Shown in pieces: positions 1 through 8,574 of a stretch of DNA of 64,000 bases. A program made the position numbers and the translations under genes. The stretch is from Bacteroidia bacterium (GTDB lineage: Bacteria; Bacteroidota; Bacteroidia; J057). The stretch is taken from assembly GCA_022760475.1 (NCBI GenBank), contig JALEFZ010000038.1, forward strand, positions 1-64,000. Direction: 5' to 3'. The notes under the pieces are model-generated. The model did no database searches. It worked only from the letters and a program-made list of their open reading frames with translations, and was not told the origin of the DNA. Within the stretch, counting starts at the first letter, position 1, and every line of letters starts with the position of its first letter.

Positions 1-1271
1 AGAGAATAGTCGTATTTGGTATTTGCCTTTTTATAATAAAAAATAGCTGAGTCGACATTTCTTTGATTATAGTATCTGTCAGCCGTGTCAATAATATTGG
101 AATATTCTTTGTAATCATTATACATGATGTCGTTAGTCTTAGCCTTTATCTTATCCAAGATCTCAGGGCAGGTTGTAAAACGGCTGTTTGCTTTTGAGTC
201 AGACACTCCCCTAAGCAGGTTAGCATAGCTAACCAAGTTATTCCCCATGACCATTTCACGATTATCAAATATTTTGACTAGGCTATCACAGTGATATTTT
301 GCCTCATAATTTTCGAACTCCCTCCTCAAAATTCCTATATAGGTAAGCAAATCTAGGTTGACTAACTCCTCATACTCTTTAAAGATGAACCTTTCAACCC
401 TTAATTCCTGCCTTGCAGCCATAAAGTCAGTTTTCAATATTTCTTCTAACTCTGCCAAAATCACTTTCCCTTCATTTCTGTATGCTAGCTTATCAGGGTA
501 CTCCTTGAACCTTTCTAGACTTAAAGTGGCTTTCATTAATAGTCTAAACTTGTAGAATGATTGTGGGATTTTTTTAAGGAACTTTTCTTCTTCATTTGTG
601 CTATCTATGGCAATCGCATGGAATTGCTCTGAATATCCTTTTCTAAAGTATCGAACAATTTTTAATCCAAGGCTGGCCATATATTTTCGTTTTATCAGGG
701 AAAACGATACCCTACTAGACCCACTTACGATCTTATCAATTTCTTCATCCTTAATCTTTATTTTATCATCAAGTTCATTATTATATAAATGATTAATCAT
801 TTCCTGAGATAAGATATGATCAATGTTTGAAGGAAATTGCTCGGTGTTCCAAATTTCTTTGGCAAATTGTGGAATAGCCTCATTTAGCAGTGAATCATGG
901 AAGATTATTGGATTAATTCCACCCTTTATCACATTGTTTTCTTGATCGTATTTAATGACACCAATGGTTATATATGTTTGGCTACCAGATTTGTTACAGG
1001 CAATAAATCCTAAAATCGCAATTCCGCTACCTGGCCGTTTTCCCATATAAATTGGAATAAAATCTTGGTCAAAATTTTTGCGCTCAATTACAAGATTGAA
1101 TTCAGGGTTTTTAGGGAGGTTTTCATGAAATAGCCTATATGCCTTTTTTGTTACCTCCTTGTTACATTCGCATGGGCTTGGTGAAACCCAATTATAAAGG
1201 AAATATTCTTTTTGAGCAGATGCTTGAAGGGATATGCCTATTAACAGTAAACACAGTAGATTTTTTCTCAT
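1..1271 (-). CDS. secreted TPR-like protein, 3' end outside window
   Basis: An open frame runs from the ATG at 1271 down to the window edge with no stop, giving at least 423 residues. The first 20 residues form a signal peptide with the cleavage context ASA-Q, so the protein is exported. I do not recognise a family. The last visible part (YYNQRNVDSAIFYYKKA) reads like a tetratricopeptide helix pair, and the middle is rich in charged helices. Two cysteines sit early in the mature protein (CEC). It begins 20 bases after the stop of the membrane protein gene at 1292-2260, so the two are probably co-transcribed. The region looks clearly more AT-rich than mfd next to it. Function is unknown; an envelope accessory protein is the most I can infer. 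Confidence 0.75.
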   Translation of the reverse strand, partial: MRKNLLCLLLIGISLQASAQKEYFLYNWVSPSPCECNKEVTKKAYRLFHENLPKNPEFNLVIERKNFDQDFIPIYMGKRPGSGIAILGFIACNKSGSQTYITIGVIKYDQENNVIKGGINPIIFHDSLLNEAIPQFAKEIWNTEQFPSNIDHILSQEMINHLYNNELDDKIKIKDEEIDKIVSGSSRVSFSLIKRKYMASLGLKIVRYFRKGYSEQFHAIAIDSTNEEEKFLKKIPQSFYKFRLLMKATLSLERFKEYPDKLAYRNEGKVILAELEEILKTDFMAARQELRVERFIFKEYEELVNLDLLTYIGILRREFENYEAKYHCDSLVKIFDNREMVMGNNLVSYANLLRGVSDSKANSRFTTCPEILDKIKAKTNDIMYNDYKEYSNIIDTADRYYNQRNVDSAIFYYKKANTKYDYS

Positions 1272-1291
1272 AACTAATTGAATTTATTTTA

Positions 1292-2260
1292 TTAAAATAC
1301 CTTGTCTTTTTCCTCAATTACCACTTCCTTAATAATTTCCTCACTTCCTTGAAAAGCCTTATATCTAACAGTATCTCCAATTTTATAATAAAGCCGGAAA
1401 CAATTTTGGGACTCAGGCACCAGATTAGAACGTACATCAACAGTTTTACCATTTAATTTCACTTCATGAAAATCCTTACTATTCCCTTCCCAGATTTCAT
1501 AAGGACAGACAATTTTGTTGAATTCAACTCTATTTAATACTTTAGAAGGATAACTAATTATTCTTGATTTTTCTGTTTTGGCATAGACTGTTCTGGTATT
1601 ATCGAGACTTCTTAACTCACTATTTCCATCTGTATCTTCGATATGACTAGTATCCATCCTAACCGAGTCTATTCCAGATTGTAGAGTTTTGCTTTTTTTG
1701 CTATCGACATTTTCATGGATGGTATCCTTTGAGAATAGCTTATCAATGGGGATTACGATCTTAATTACAAGTAATACTGAAATTAGTGTCGCAAAATATA
1801 GACCATACCTAATGATCTTTTTGGAATTAAAAGATGTATATTCTTGAGCTATTTTTTGTTCAGAATCATTTGATAGGAAAGACTTGAGATAATCAGGCTC
1901 TGTAAGGCCTAGCTTACGGTTTTTGTCAGTAAATTCAGAGCCTAGACTTTTATACTCTTCTGTCAAAGAGATCAGTTTTTTTAAGTTCCTGTTTTGTATT
2001 CTTCTATAATCCTCATCCTTGATTAATTCCTCCATCCTATCTCTATTACTGAGAGAGTACATACCTGAAGAACTAATTAATCTTTTTTCAAGAGCTATCC
2101 ACTTTTTCTTTTTCCGTGCCCTCGAAGGGAGTCCATCTAGACTTTCGCTAAAAAAATCAAAAAATGATTCGATTTCACCCTTAGCTATGTGCTTTCTTAG
2201 TTTTTTGATCCTTTCTTCAAGATCTTCTTCACTAAAAAAATCTTTGTCTTTGGATTTCAT
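1292..2260 (-). CDS. single-pass membrane protein with effector-associated-domain-like N-terminus
   Basis: The protein has 322 residues. Residues 1-110 are a charged helical domain: a LRKHIAKGEIESFFDFF helix, then a W/L-rich stretch, then EDYRRIQNRNLKKLISL. This order resembles the EAD11-type effector-associated domains of Bacteroidota, where a KGE/KGD helix is followed by a E-x-NR-x-x-x-L-L helix; the match is by eye. One hydrophobic segment follows at about 152-172 (YGLYFATLISVLLVIKIVI). The C-terminal 150 residues would then be periplasmic: a Ser/Asp-rich linker and a small domain with two cysteines near residues 252 and 286. The gene lies just upstream of the exported protein at 1-1271. 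It might be a membrane-anchored adaptor or receptor, but the function is unknown. Confidence 0.75.
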   Translation of the reverse strand: MKSKDKDFFSEEDLEERIKKLRKHIAKGEIESFFDFFSESLDGLPSRARKKKKWIALEKRLISSSGMYSLSNRDRMEELIKDEDYRRIQNRNLKKLISLTEEYKSLGSEFTDKNRKLGLTEPDYLKSFLSNDSEQKIAQEYTSFNSKKIIRYGLYFATLISVLLVIKIVIPIDKLFSKDTIHENVDSKKSKTLQSGIDSVRMDTSHIEDTDGNSELRSLDNTRTVYAKTEKSRIISYPSKVLNRVEFNKIVCPYEIWEGNSKDFHEVKLNGKTVDVRSNLVPESQNCFRLYYKIGDTVRYKAFQGSEEIIKEVVIEEKDKVF

Positions 2261-2428
2261 TATTACTTCTTTTCAAATTTTCTGATGAATTAGCTTTATT
2301 TTTATTTCTAATTTAATTCTTTCTTACGAAAGAATAGAGTTTCTAACTATGTATATAATATAGTTAAATAACGAATTAAATCCATTATAATTTCACTTAG
2401 ACAACTAGATTACAAATAATACTCAGCA

Positions 2429-5400
2429 TCACCCCACAACCTCCTCTTCCTTCTCCTGAAGGACAAACCTTTTCAACTCCCTCAGCAACGTCAAGACCCG
2501 CTTCATGCTCTTTACGTCATCATATATCAATGATAAAAATTTCTCGGATTCCTTCATCCGTACCCGAGCTGAAAACAGTTGCACAAACTGAATCACCCGC
2601 ATAAACTTATCAGATTGATAAAAATGGCTTTCCTTGTTGGAAACGAAGTACAGCCTGAGCACGTCGCCCTTCAGCACAACCCGCTCAACCCCGATCCGCT
2701 TCGCGGTTTCCCGCACACGCGTTGCGTCAAACAAAGCCAAGACCTTCTTGTCCATCGGACCGAAACGATCAATCATCTCACGCTGAATCTCACGTAGTTC
2801 CTCCTCCGTCGTCGCGCCAGCGATCCTTCGGTAAAACTTCAACCTTTCAGGTATGCTGGGCACATACATCTCAGGTAGACGAACTTCCAGATCAATGTCA
2901 ATCTTCACATCCTCCACGATGATTTTCTTCCGCTCTGCAATTTCTTCAGCGAAAAGGTCTCCAAAATGCTCTTCTTTGAGCTCCCTTACCGCCTCATCCA
3001 GGATTCTGTGGTACATATCATAGCCAATCTCTGCGACAAAACCGCTCTGTTCCGCACCCAATAAGTCTCCAGCGCCCCTGATATCAAGGTCTCTCAAGGC
3101 AATGTGGAAACCACTTCCTAGGTCTGAGAATTCTTCCATGGCCTTCAGCCGCTTCCTGGCATCTTGTGTCAATGAAATCTCCGGAGGAGCAATCAGATAA
3201 CAAAAAGCCTTCCTATTGGATCGCCCTACCCTACCCCGCATTTGATGTAATTCCGCCAGGCCATATTTATTCGCTTCGTTGATGATGATGGTATTGGCGT
3301 TAGGAATGTCCAAGCCAGATTCAATGATGGTCGTGGCTACCAGGATGTCAAACCCGCCTTCAATAAAGTTGATCATCACCTTTTCCAAATCCGGCCCCTT
3401 CATCTGGCCATGAGCTATCTTGATTCTGGCATCTGGAACCAGTTTCTTGATGCCAGAAGCAACTTCTTCTATGTCCTTCACCCGAGGATGGATAAAAAAT
3501 ACCTGTCCCCCACGCTTCAGTTCGTAAGAAATGGAATCTCTCAGCACTGTCGGGGAGAAGGTAGAAACGACTGTTTCGATGGGCTGCCTGTTCGGCGGTG
3601 GAGTCGTAATGACCGAAAGGTCCCTGATGCCAGCCAATGAAAATTGCAGGGTACGTGGAATAGGCGTTGCCGTCAATGTGAGCGTGTCCACATTGGTTTT
3701 CATGGTCTTGAGCTTGTCCTTGACATTTACACCAAAACGTTGTTCTTCATCAATGATCAATAAGCCCAGGTCCTTGAATTTGACATCCTTGGATGCCAGT
3801 CTATGGGTACCCACCAGAATATCTACCTTGCCCGTTGCCGTATCCTCCAGGGTTTGTTTTACCTCTTTATTGGTCTTGAAGCGGTTAATATAGTCCACCG
3901 TAACTGGCATTTCTCCCAACCTGCTTTTAAAAGTCTTATAATGCTGCAAAGCCAGAATGGTGGTAGGCACCAATATAGCCACCTGCTTTCCGTCAAGTAC
4001 AGCCTTGAAAGCTGCCCTGATCGCAATTTCAGTCTTGCCAAAACCAACGTCCCCACACACCAATCTGTCCATTGGATGTGGCTTTTCCATGTCCACCTTT
4101 ACTTCTTCTGTAGTTTTGGCTTGATCTGGCGTGTCTTCATACATGAAGGAAGCCTCCAACTCCCGCTGCATGTAATTGTCGGGAGCGTATGCAAAGCCTG
4201 GCATGGCCTTCCGCTTGGCATACAAACTTACGAGGTTGAAAGCAGCAGCCTTGATGCGAGACTTGGTCTTGGCCTTGGCTTTTGACCAAGTGGGTGAGCC
4301 CAATTTGCTCATCTTCGGCAAGGCACCGTCCTTACCCGTATATTTCGAAACCTTGTGCAAGCTGTTCACATTTACAAAAATGGCATCATCATTTTTGTAC
4401 ATGATCTTGACCGCTTCCTGCGTATGCTTTCCAACCTTGATGGTATGCAGTCCCGCAAATTTTCCAATGCCGTGAGAGACATGAACCACATAGTCTCCAG
4501 GTTTGAGTTCACGTAATTCCTTTAGGGTCAGGGCCTGCGAGCGCTCCTTGTTGGCTTTGGCTTTATACCTGTGATATCGCTCAAAAATCTGATGGTCAGT
4601 ATAACAAGCCAACTTCATTTTGCCATCCAAAAACCCTTGGTGAATATCTCCCAATACCCCCTGAAAATCTACTTCAGGGTCCACCTCTTCAAATATCTCT
4701 TGAAGACGGGTCAACTGCTTCTCATTCTCTGAGAAAATATAATTCACTATACCATCTGCCTGATTGGCTTTCAAGTGATCTGCCAATAAGTTGAATTTCT
4801 TCTGAAAAGCAGGTTGAGCAGTTCCCTTCCACTGCATTACCTCCTCATGAAGCATGTAGTAGTTTTTATTGGTTAATTCAACTACTGAAAATTGCTTCAG
4901 TTCCTTCCTGAATTCATCAGGATGGTAATACAAATCAGAAGGTTTCTTGGATAGAACAGCTCCTCCGCTATCTTTGAAGAGCTTATCGAAAGACTCTTCT
5001 GCTTTTTTGAACATCCTCTCCAAATCTGCCTCCACAAATTCTATGTTCTGGGTAAAAAAGAGGGTTTTAGGTGAAACATAATCCAAAAAGGAGACCTTCT
5101 CTTCTTTCAAAAGTGTCCGTTGAATATTCGGAATGATGGAAATGCGCTTTACCTTTTCATCCGACATTTGACTGACAGGGTCAAACTGTCTAATCGAGTC
5201 AATTTCCTGTCCAAAAAACTCGATTCGATAAGGGTAGTCATTAGCAAATGAAAAAACATCCAAAATTCCCCCTCTTATGGCAAATTGCCCAGGCTCGTAT
5301 ACATAATCCTCTCGTTCAAACCCATACTCCTCCAACAACTCTTCCACAAAATCCATCCCCAACTCAGTACCCTGTTGAATTTCAAGGGTATTCTTTACCA

Positions 5401-5818
5401 GGGTCTTTTTATTGATAATCTTCTCATTTAATGCTTCTGCAAAGGTGATGATCACCTGCCTGCCAGAACGGGTATGATTGAGTTCGTTCAATACCTCTGC
5501 TCGTTGCAATACGTTGGCATTGTCTACTTCTTCAATCTGGTAAGGCCTTTTGTAGGATGCAGGAAAAAAGAATATCTCTTTCTTGGGCATGAATGACTTG
5601 AGGTCATTGTGAAGATAGAGCGCTTCTTCTTTGTCATTCACCAGAACCACTATGTTTTTCTGGGTTAATCGATATATGCTGCCAATAATTATAGCCAATT
5701 GACTGCCTACCAAGCCTTTCACCTGAAATTTCTTCCCTTCACTTGCCTTAATACTCTCCGCAAGGGCAAGCATTTCTTCCTTCTCCTGATACAGTCTTAA
5801 AATTTCGTCTACCTTCAA
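2429..5818 (-). CDS. mfd: transcription-repair coupling factor Mfd
   Basis: Mfd displaces RNA polymerase stalled at DNA damage and recruits UvrA. The 1129 residues carry the full family order: an N-terminal UvrB-like part, the polymerase-interacting Tudor-like module (GDYVVHVSHGIGKF, about 445-500), a superfamily 2 helicase with Walker A GDVGFGKTE near 586, Walker B DEEQ near 688, TATPIPRTL and motif VI QMRGRVGRSNR near 859, and a C-terminal TRCF domain. The length is normal for the family. The start is a TTG codon at 5818: the frame upstream runs to a stop at 5864-5866 without an ATG, and the next in-frame ATG is residue 16, inside the conserved N-terminus. It is a single gene, with a -7 element about 45 bases upstream. 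Confidence 0.97.
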   Translation of the reverse strand: MKVDEILRLYQEKEEMLALAESIKASEGKKFQVKGLVGSQLAIIIGSIYRLTQKNIVVLVNDKEEALYLHNDLKSFMPKKEIFFFPASYKRPYQIEEVDNANVLQRAEVLNELNHTRSGRQVIITFAEALNEKIINKKTLVKNTLEIQQGTELGMDFVEELLEEYGFEREDYVYEPGQFAIRGGILDVFSFANDYPYRIEFFGQEIDSIRQFDPVSQMSDEKVKRISIIPNIQRTLLKEEKVSFLDYVSPKTLFFTQNIEFVEADLERMFKKAEESFDKLFKDSGGAVLSKKPSDLYYHPDEFRKELKQFSVVELTNKNYYMLHEEVMQWKGTAQPAFQKKFNLLADHLKANQADGIVNYIFSENEKQLTRLQEIFEEVDPEVDFQGVLGDIHQGFLDGKMKLACYTDHQIFERYHRYKAKANKERSQALTLKELRELKPGDYVVHVSHGIGKFAGLHTIKVGKHTQEAVKIMYKNDDAIFVNVNSLHKVSKYTGKDGALPKMSKLGSPTWSKAKAKTKSRIKAAAFNLVSLYAKRKAMPGFAYAPDNYMQRELEASFMYEDTPDQAKTTEEVKVDMEKPHPMDRLVCGDVGFGKTEIAIRAAFKAVLDGKQVAILVPTTILALQHYKTFKSRLGEMPVTVDYINRFKTNKEVKQTLEDTATGKVDILVGTHRLASKDVKFKDLGLLIIDEEQRFGVNVKDKLKTMKTNVDTLTLTATPIPRTLQFSLAGIRDLSVITTPPPNRQPIETVVSTFSPTVLRDSISYELKRGGQVFFIHPRVKDIEEVASGIKKLVPDARIKIAHGQMKGPDLEKVMINFIEGGFDILVATTIIESGLDIPNANTIIINEANKYGLAELHQMRGRVGRSNRKAFCYLIAPPEISLTQDARKRLKAMEEFSDLGSGFHIALRDLDIRGAGDLLGAEQSGFVAEIGYDMYHRILDEAVRELKEEHFGDLFAEEIAERKKIIVEDVKIDIDLEVRLPEMYVPSIPERLKFYRRIAGATTEEELREIQREMIDRFGPMDKKVLALFDATRVRETAKRIGVERVVLKGDVLRLYFVSNKESHFYQSDKFMRVIQFVQLFSARVRMKESEKFLSLIYDDVKSMKRVLTLLRELKRFVLQEKEEEVVG

Positions 5819-6159
5819 TGTCTTATTATTGATGAGTTTGGTAAGGCCATGCCCAGCTATTGTTCAAACATAATGCCTCCCACAAAAATCTATTAAATAA
5901 CGGGATAAAGCAATGCCTTGTTTGGCACCTACTTCACACTTGAACAAAGTTTTTGCCCTTATTCTTCAAAAAATATTTCCACCAGCCAGCTTTTTTGGAC
6001 TTTCATACGTCCTTAGAATGAAGGACAGATTATTTCAAACAAATCACGTACTTGCTTTAAACTAAAGGTGTAACTTTTCATCAAAGAGATACTTATTTAG
6101 TTAAACGGAATTTGATTGGTCTCTTTCACAGCAAACTAACGGTCTTTACTATATATAAC
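5819..6159. other. intergenic region between mfd and a small membrane protein gene
   Basis: About 340 bases with no convincing gene. It must hold the divergent promoters of mfd (minus) and the small gene at 6160 (plus). Only the mfd -7 element at 5865-5872 is clear. The rest is AT-rich, with no strong hairpin or tRNA-like structure that I can see. Confidence 0.6.
5865..5872 (-). promoter_or_regulatory. -7 element of the mfd promoter
   Basis: On the minus strand the sequence is TATGTTTG, an exact match to the Bacteroidota -7 consensus TAnnTTTG. It ends 46 bases before the mfd TTG codon. The -33 region is only weakly recognisable. Confidence 0.45.
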
Positions 6160-6360
6160 ATGAGTAATTTTCATCAACCCAGACGGGGATGGCTTCCCCA
6201 GCTGCTTGATGGACTTAAACTTGTCCTTCTGGCAGCCTTCCTGATAGGCTATGTGGTAGTTTCAGTACCTAGCCACAAAATCCAGGTCCCAAAAGATGGA
6301 ATGGAACTTAAACAGGTTAACCCAGGTTATACCAAATTGACAGAAGATTCCATTCAATAA
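6160..6360 (+). CDS. small single-pass membrane protein
   Basis: A 66-residue protein starting MSNFHQPRRGW, with one hydrophobic helix at about 16-37 (LKLVLLAAFLIGYVVVSVP) followed by a polar tail. A longer version from 6112 is possible in frame, but its added residues are hydrophobic and unlike a protein start, so I prefer 6160. The positive cluster PRRGW before the helix predicts a cytoplasmic N-terminus and a periplasmic tail of about 28 residues. I do not recognise it. It stands alone, with a shared terminator before the convergent yidC. Confidence 0.6.
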   Translation: MSNFHQPRRGWLPQLLDGLKLVLLAAFLIGYVVVSVPSHKIQVPKDGMELKQVNPGYTKLTEDSIQ

Positions 6361-6410
6361 GCACAGTTTCTCTCCAAGAATCATTAATTAATACTCAACC
6401 CAAACAAACA

Positions 6411-6434
6411 AAGGCATCCTTCTTAGGATGCCTT
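6411..6434. terminator. hairpin between convergent genes
   Basis: Stem AAGGCATCC and GGATGCCTT with a 6-base loop, between the stops of the small membrane protein gene (6360) and yidC (6457). It could end transcription from both sides, although the T-runs are weak. Confidence 0.6.
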
Positions 6435-6456
6435 CATCATTTATACGTTTAATCTC

Positions 6457-8385
6457 TTACTTTTTTCTTCGAGTAGAGCGGTTGTTTCCAGACTGCTTTT
6501 GCCTTTCCTTCATCATCGCTTCCTGCTTCTTCTGCTGATTTTCAACCCATCTCTCAAGGCGGGACTTATTAGCTCCTCCCCCACCTTTTCCACCTTTACC
6601 TTTCTTGCTTTTCTTAGCCAGTTTCTGCTTCTCTCTCATTTCTGCAAGGAGTTTTTCATCCTTTACAAATACATTCCTGATCAATGTAACCTGGGTTATG
6701 TTCAACAAGTTAGAAGTCAAGTAGTACAAACTCAAGCCGGCAGCATAGCTATTCAAGAATACCAACAAGAAGACAGGCATGATGTAAGCTATCATCTTCA
6801 TTTGGGAGTTAGCTCCCGTAGAGGGTTGGGATTGCTGGGTAAAGTAGGTAAATACAAAGGTTGAAATGGCCATCAAAATCGTAAACAAGCTCAAGTGATT
6901 GCCAAATACTGGAATATTGGTGTCCCAGTGGAAGAAAGTATCATAAGTTGATAAGTCATGTGCCCACAAGAAAGACTGTTGGCGAAGTTCTACAGACTGT
7001 GGGAAGAAGAAGAACAGGGCAAACAAGAAGGGAAGCGATAGCAACTGTGGAAGACATCCTCCAAGCATATTCACACCCATCTCACGATAAATCCCCTGTT
7101 TTGCCATCATGGCCTTTTGCGGATCATCCTTATGCTTTTCATCAATCGCCTTAATTTCAGGAGTGTTGTTTACCACACGCATCCTTGCCATTGAAACATT
7201 CGATCTCCAGGTCAATGGCAAGAGAGCCATTCTGATCATAAATGCCAGAATGATGATGATGAATCCGTAATTATCTATATACTTTTCCAGGAACTTGAAG
7301 ATATAGGTAGTTCCTTTGTTTATCCAGCTAAGAATGGAATAACCGAGGTCCATCTCCTGTTGGAGTTTTTTCTTGTAGGAAACCAGGGTAGTGTATTCAT
7401 TGGGTCCCATGTAAATGTCGAAGCTCGATTCGATGTCATCTCTGGAACCGTTGATAGGAACCCTCATCTCGGCGTCCATGACCCTGGCCACCTCATCATT
7501 CTCAGGGGTGAACATCAAAAGGTTGACCGAAGAGAGGGGTTCATCCGCCATCAAGATGTGAGAGAAGAATTGGCTCTTGAAGGAAACCCATTCTACCAGT
7601 GGTAATTTATTTTCTTTCTTGGCCTCGTCTGTAGGAGTAATCTTCTCTACGTCTTTTCCCTGCCTGTATACAAGCCCCGTTTTGGCTCGCATGTTTTTGA
7701 TGTCGTACTCTGTTTTGGCAATGTGAGATCTCCACTTCAATTCGTAGGTTGAAACCTTCCCAAGTCCATCTCCAAGACCCTTCATCCTGATCTTGTAGCC
7801 AATGTCGTATTTGTCTCCTTTAAAGGTATATACTTGATCGAGGTAGCTGTCCTCACCAAGACTTGCTCGCATGACCAGTTCCTTCTCATTTTCACCCTCT
7901 ACAGAGAAGCCGTCTCCAAGTGGTTCAAAGAAGAAGTCCTTGGTATTCAAGGCTCTATTTTTGTAGCCAAATTGAAGATAAAATAGGTTGTTGGGATCAG
8001 GTGAAACAATGGGAAGAGGCAGGGAATCGTGGGTCTTGTAGTCATTCAAGTATGCAGAAGCTATGTTGCCTCCACGTTTTGAGATTTTGACTGTTAGTTT
8101 TTCAGTTTTGACCACTACTGTGTCATCCTGCCCTTCGGTAAGTGTCCAAAAGTCTGAGTATTTGTCCTTTAGATTTTCTACTCGCTGGGAGTCGCTAACT
8201 ACCTCTGGCGTAGCATTGCTTACTTCATCTACTTTCGCTGGTGCTTCCTCGTCAAGCTCCTTCTTCGAGTTTTGTTCGGTAGTATTTACCGCTGCATTTT
8301 CGTTGGGCTGGGGGCTTGAGAAGTAAAAAAAGCCAAATAGCAAAAGCCCCATCAACAAAAAGCCTATACTTTGATTTCTATCCAT
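6457..8385 (-). CDS. yidC: membrane protein insertase YidC
   Basis: YidC inserts and folds inner membrane proteins, alone or with SecYEG. The 642-residue protein has an N-terminal anchor (about 6-22), a large periplasmic beta domain (about 60-350), and the Oxa1-type insertase core with five membrane segments from about 365. The conserved groove arginine is R385 in FMIRMALLPLTW, and the GGCLPQL and SVELRQ blocks follow as in Escherichia coli YidC. The basic tail rich in Lys, Gly and Arg fits ribosome contact. The start at 8385 (MDRNQSIGFLL) is chosen because it begins the anchor; 16 further in-frame residues to 8433 look non-coding. It lies downstream of pyrG on the same strand with a 189-base gap and its own putative promoter. 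Confidence 0.97.
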   Translation of the reverse strand: MDRNQSIGFLLMGLLLFGFFYFSSPQPNENAAVNTTEQNSKKELDEEAPAKVDEVSNATPEVVSDSQRVENLKDKYSDFWTLTEGQDDTVVVKTEKLTVKISKRGGNIASAYLNDYKTHDSLPLPIVSPDPNNLFYLQFGYKNRALNTKDFFFEPLGDGFSVEGENEKELVMRASLGEDSYLDQVYTFKGDKYDIGYKIRMKGLGDGLGKVSTYELKWRSHIAKTEYDIKNMRAKTGLVYRQGKDVEKITPTDEAKKENKLPLVEWVSFKSQFFSHILMADEPLSSVNLLMFTPENDEVARVMDAEMRVPINGSRDDIESSFDIYMGPNEYTTLVSYKKKLQQEMDLGYSILSWINKGTTYIFKFLEKYIDNYGFIIIILAFMIRMALLPLTWRSNVSMARMRVVNNTPEIKAIDEKHKDDPQKAMMAKQGIYREMGVNMLGGCLPQLLSLPFLFALFFFFPQSVELRQQSFLWAHDLSTYDTFFHWDTNIPVFGNHLSLFTILMAISTFVFTYFTQQSQPSTGANSQMKMIAYIMPVFLLVFLNSYAAGLSLYYLTSNLLNITQVTLIRNVFVKDEKLLAEMREKQKLAKKSKKGKGGKGGGGANKSRLERWVENQQKKQEAMMKERQKQSGNNRSTRRKK

Positions 8386-8477
8386 AAATGATAACTCTGA
8401 TTGCTGCTTGAAACTTGGACGGCTTAAAACCAATTATATTTTCATCAAACCTGTAAAAACAGCAAATTCCAGGTTTG

Positions 8478-8504
8478 CAAATTTAGTCAAGATTTTTGGC
8501 CAAA
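8478..8504 (-). promoter_or_regulatory. putative yidC promoter
   Basis: On the minus strand a perfect -7 match TAAATTTG lies at 8478-8485. A TTTG at 8501-8504 is a possible -33, but the spacing is only 15 bases, shorter than the usual 19-21. The leader would be about 90 bases. Confidence 0.35.
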
Positions 8505-8574
8505 AAAATAAATCCTCCACTCTTCCTAAGAGAGTAATAAAAAACAGGAGGGGTTTGAATATTTAGAGAAATAA

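Noticed and set aside
2316..2335. An eight-base hairpin ATTCTTTC/GAAAGAAT
   Set aside because: It lies upstream of the minus-strand gene, has no T-run on either strand, and is in very AT-rich DNA where such hairpins occur by chance.
3803..4285. A 160-codon plus-strand open frame opposite mfd
   Set aside because: It is fully antisense to the conserved helicase domain of Mfd and shows no family motif.
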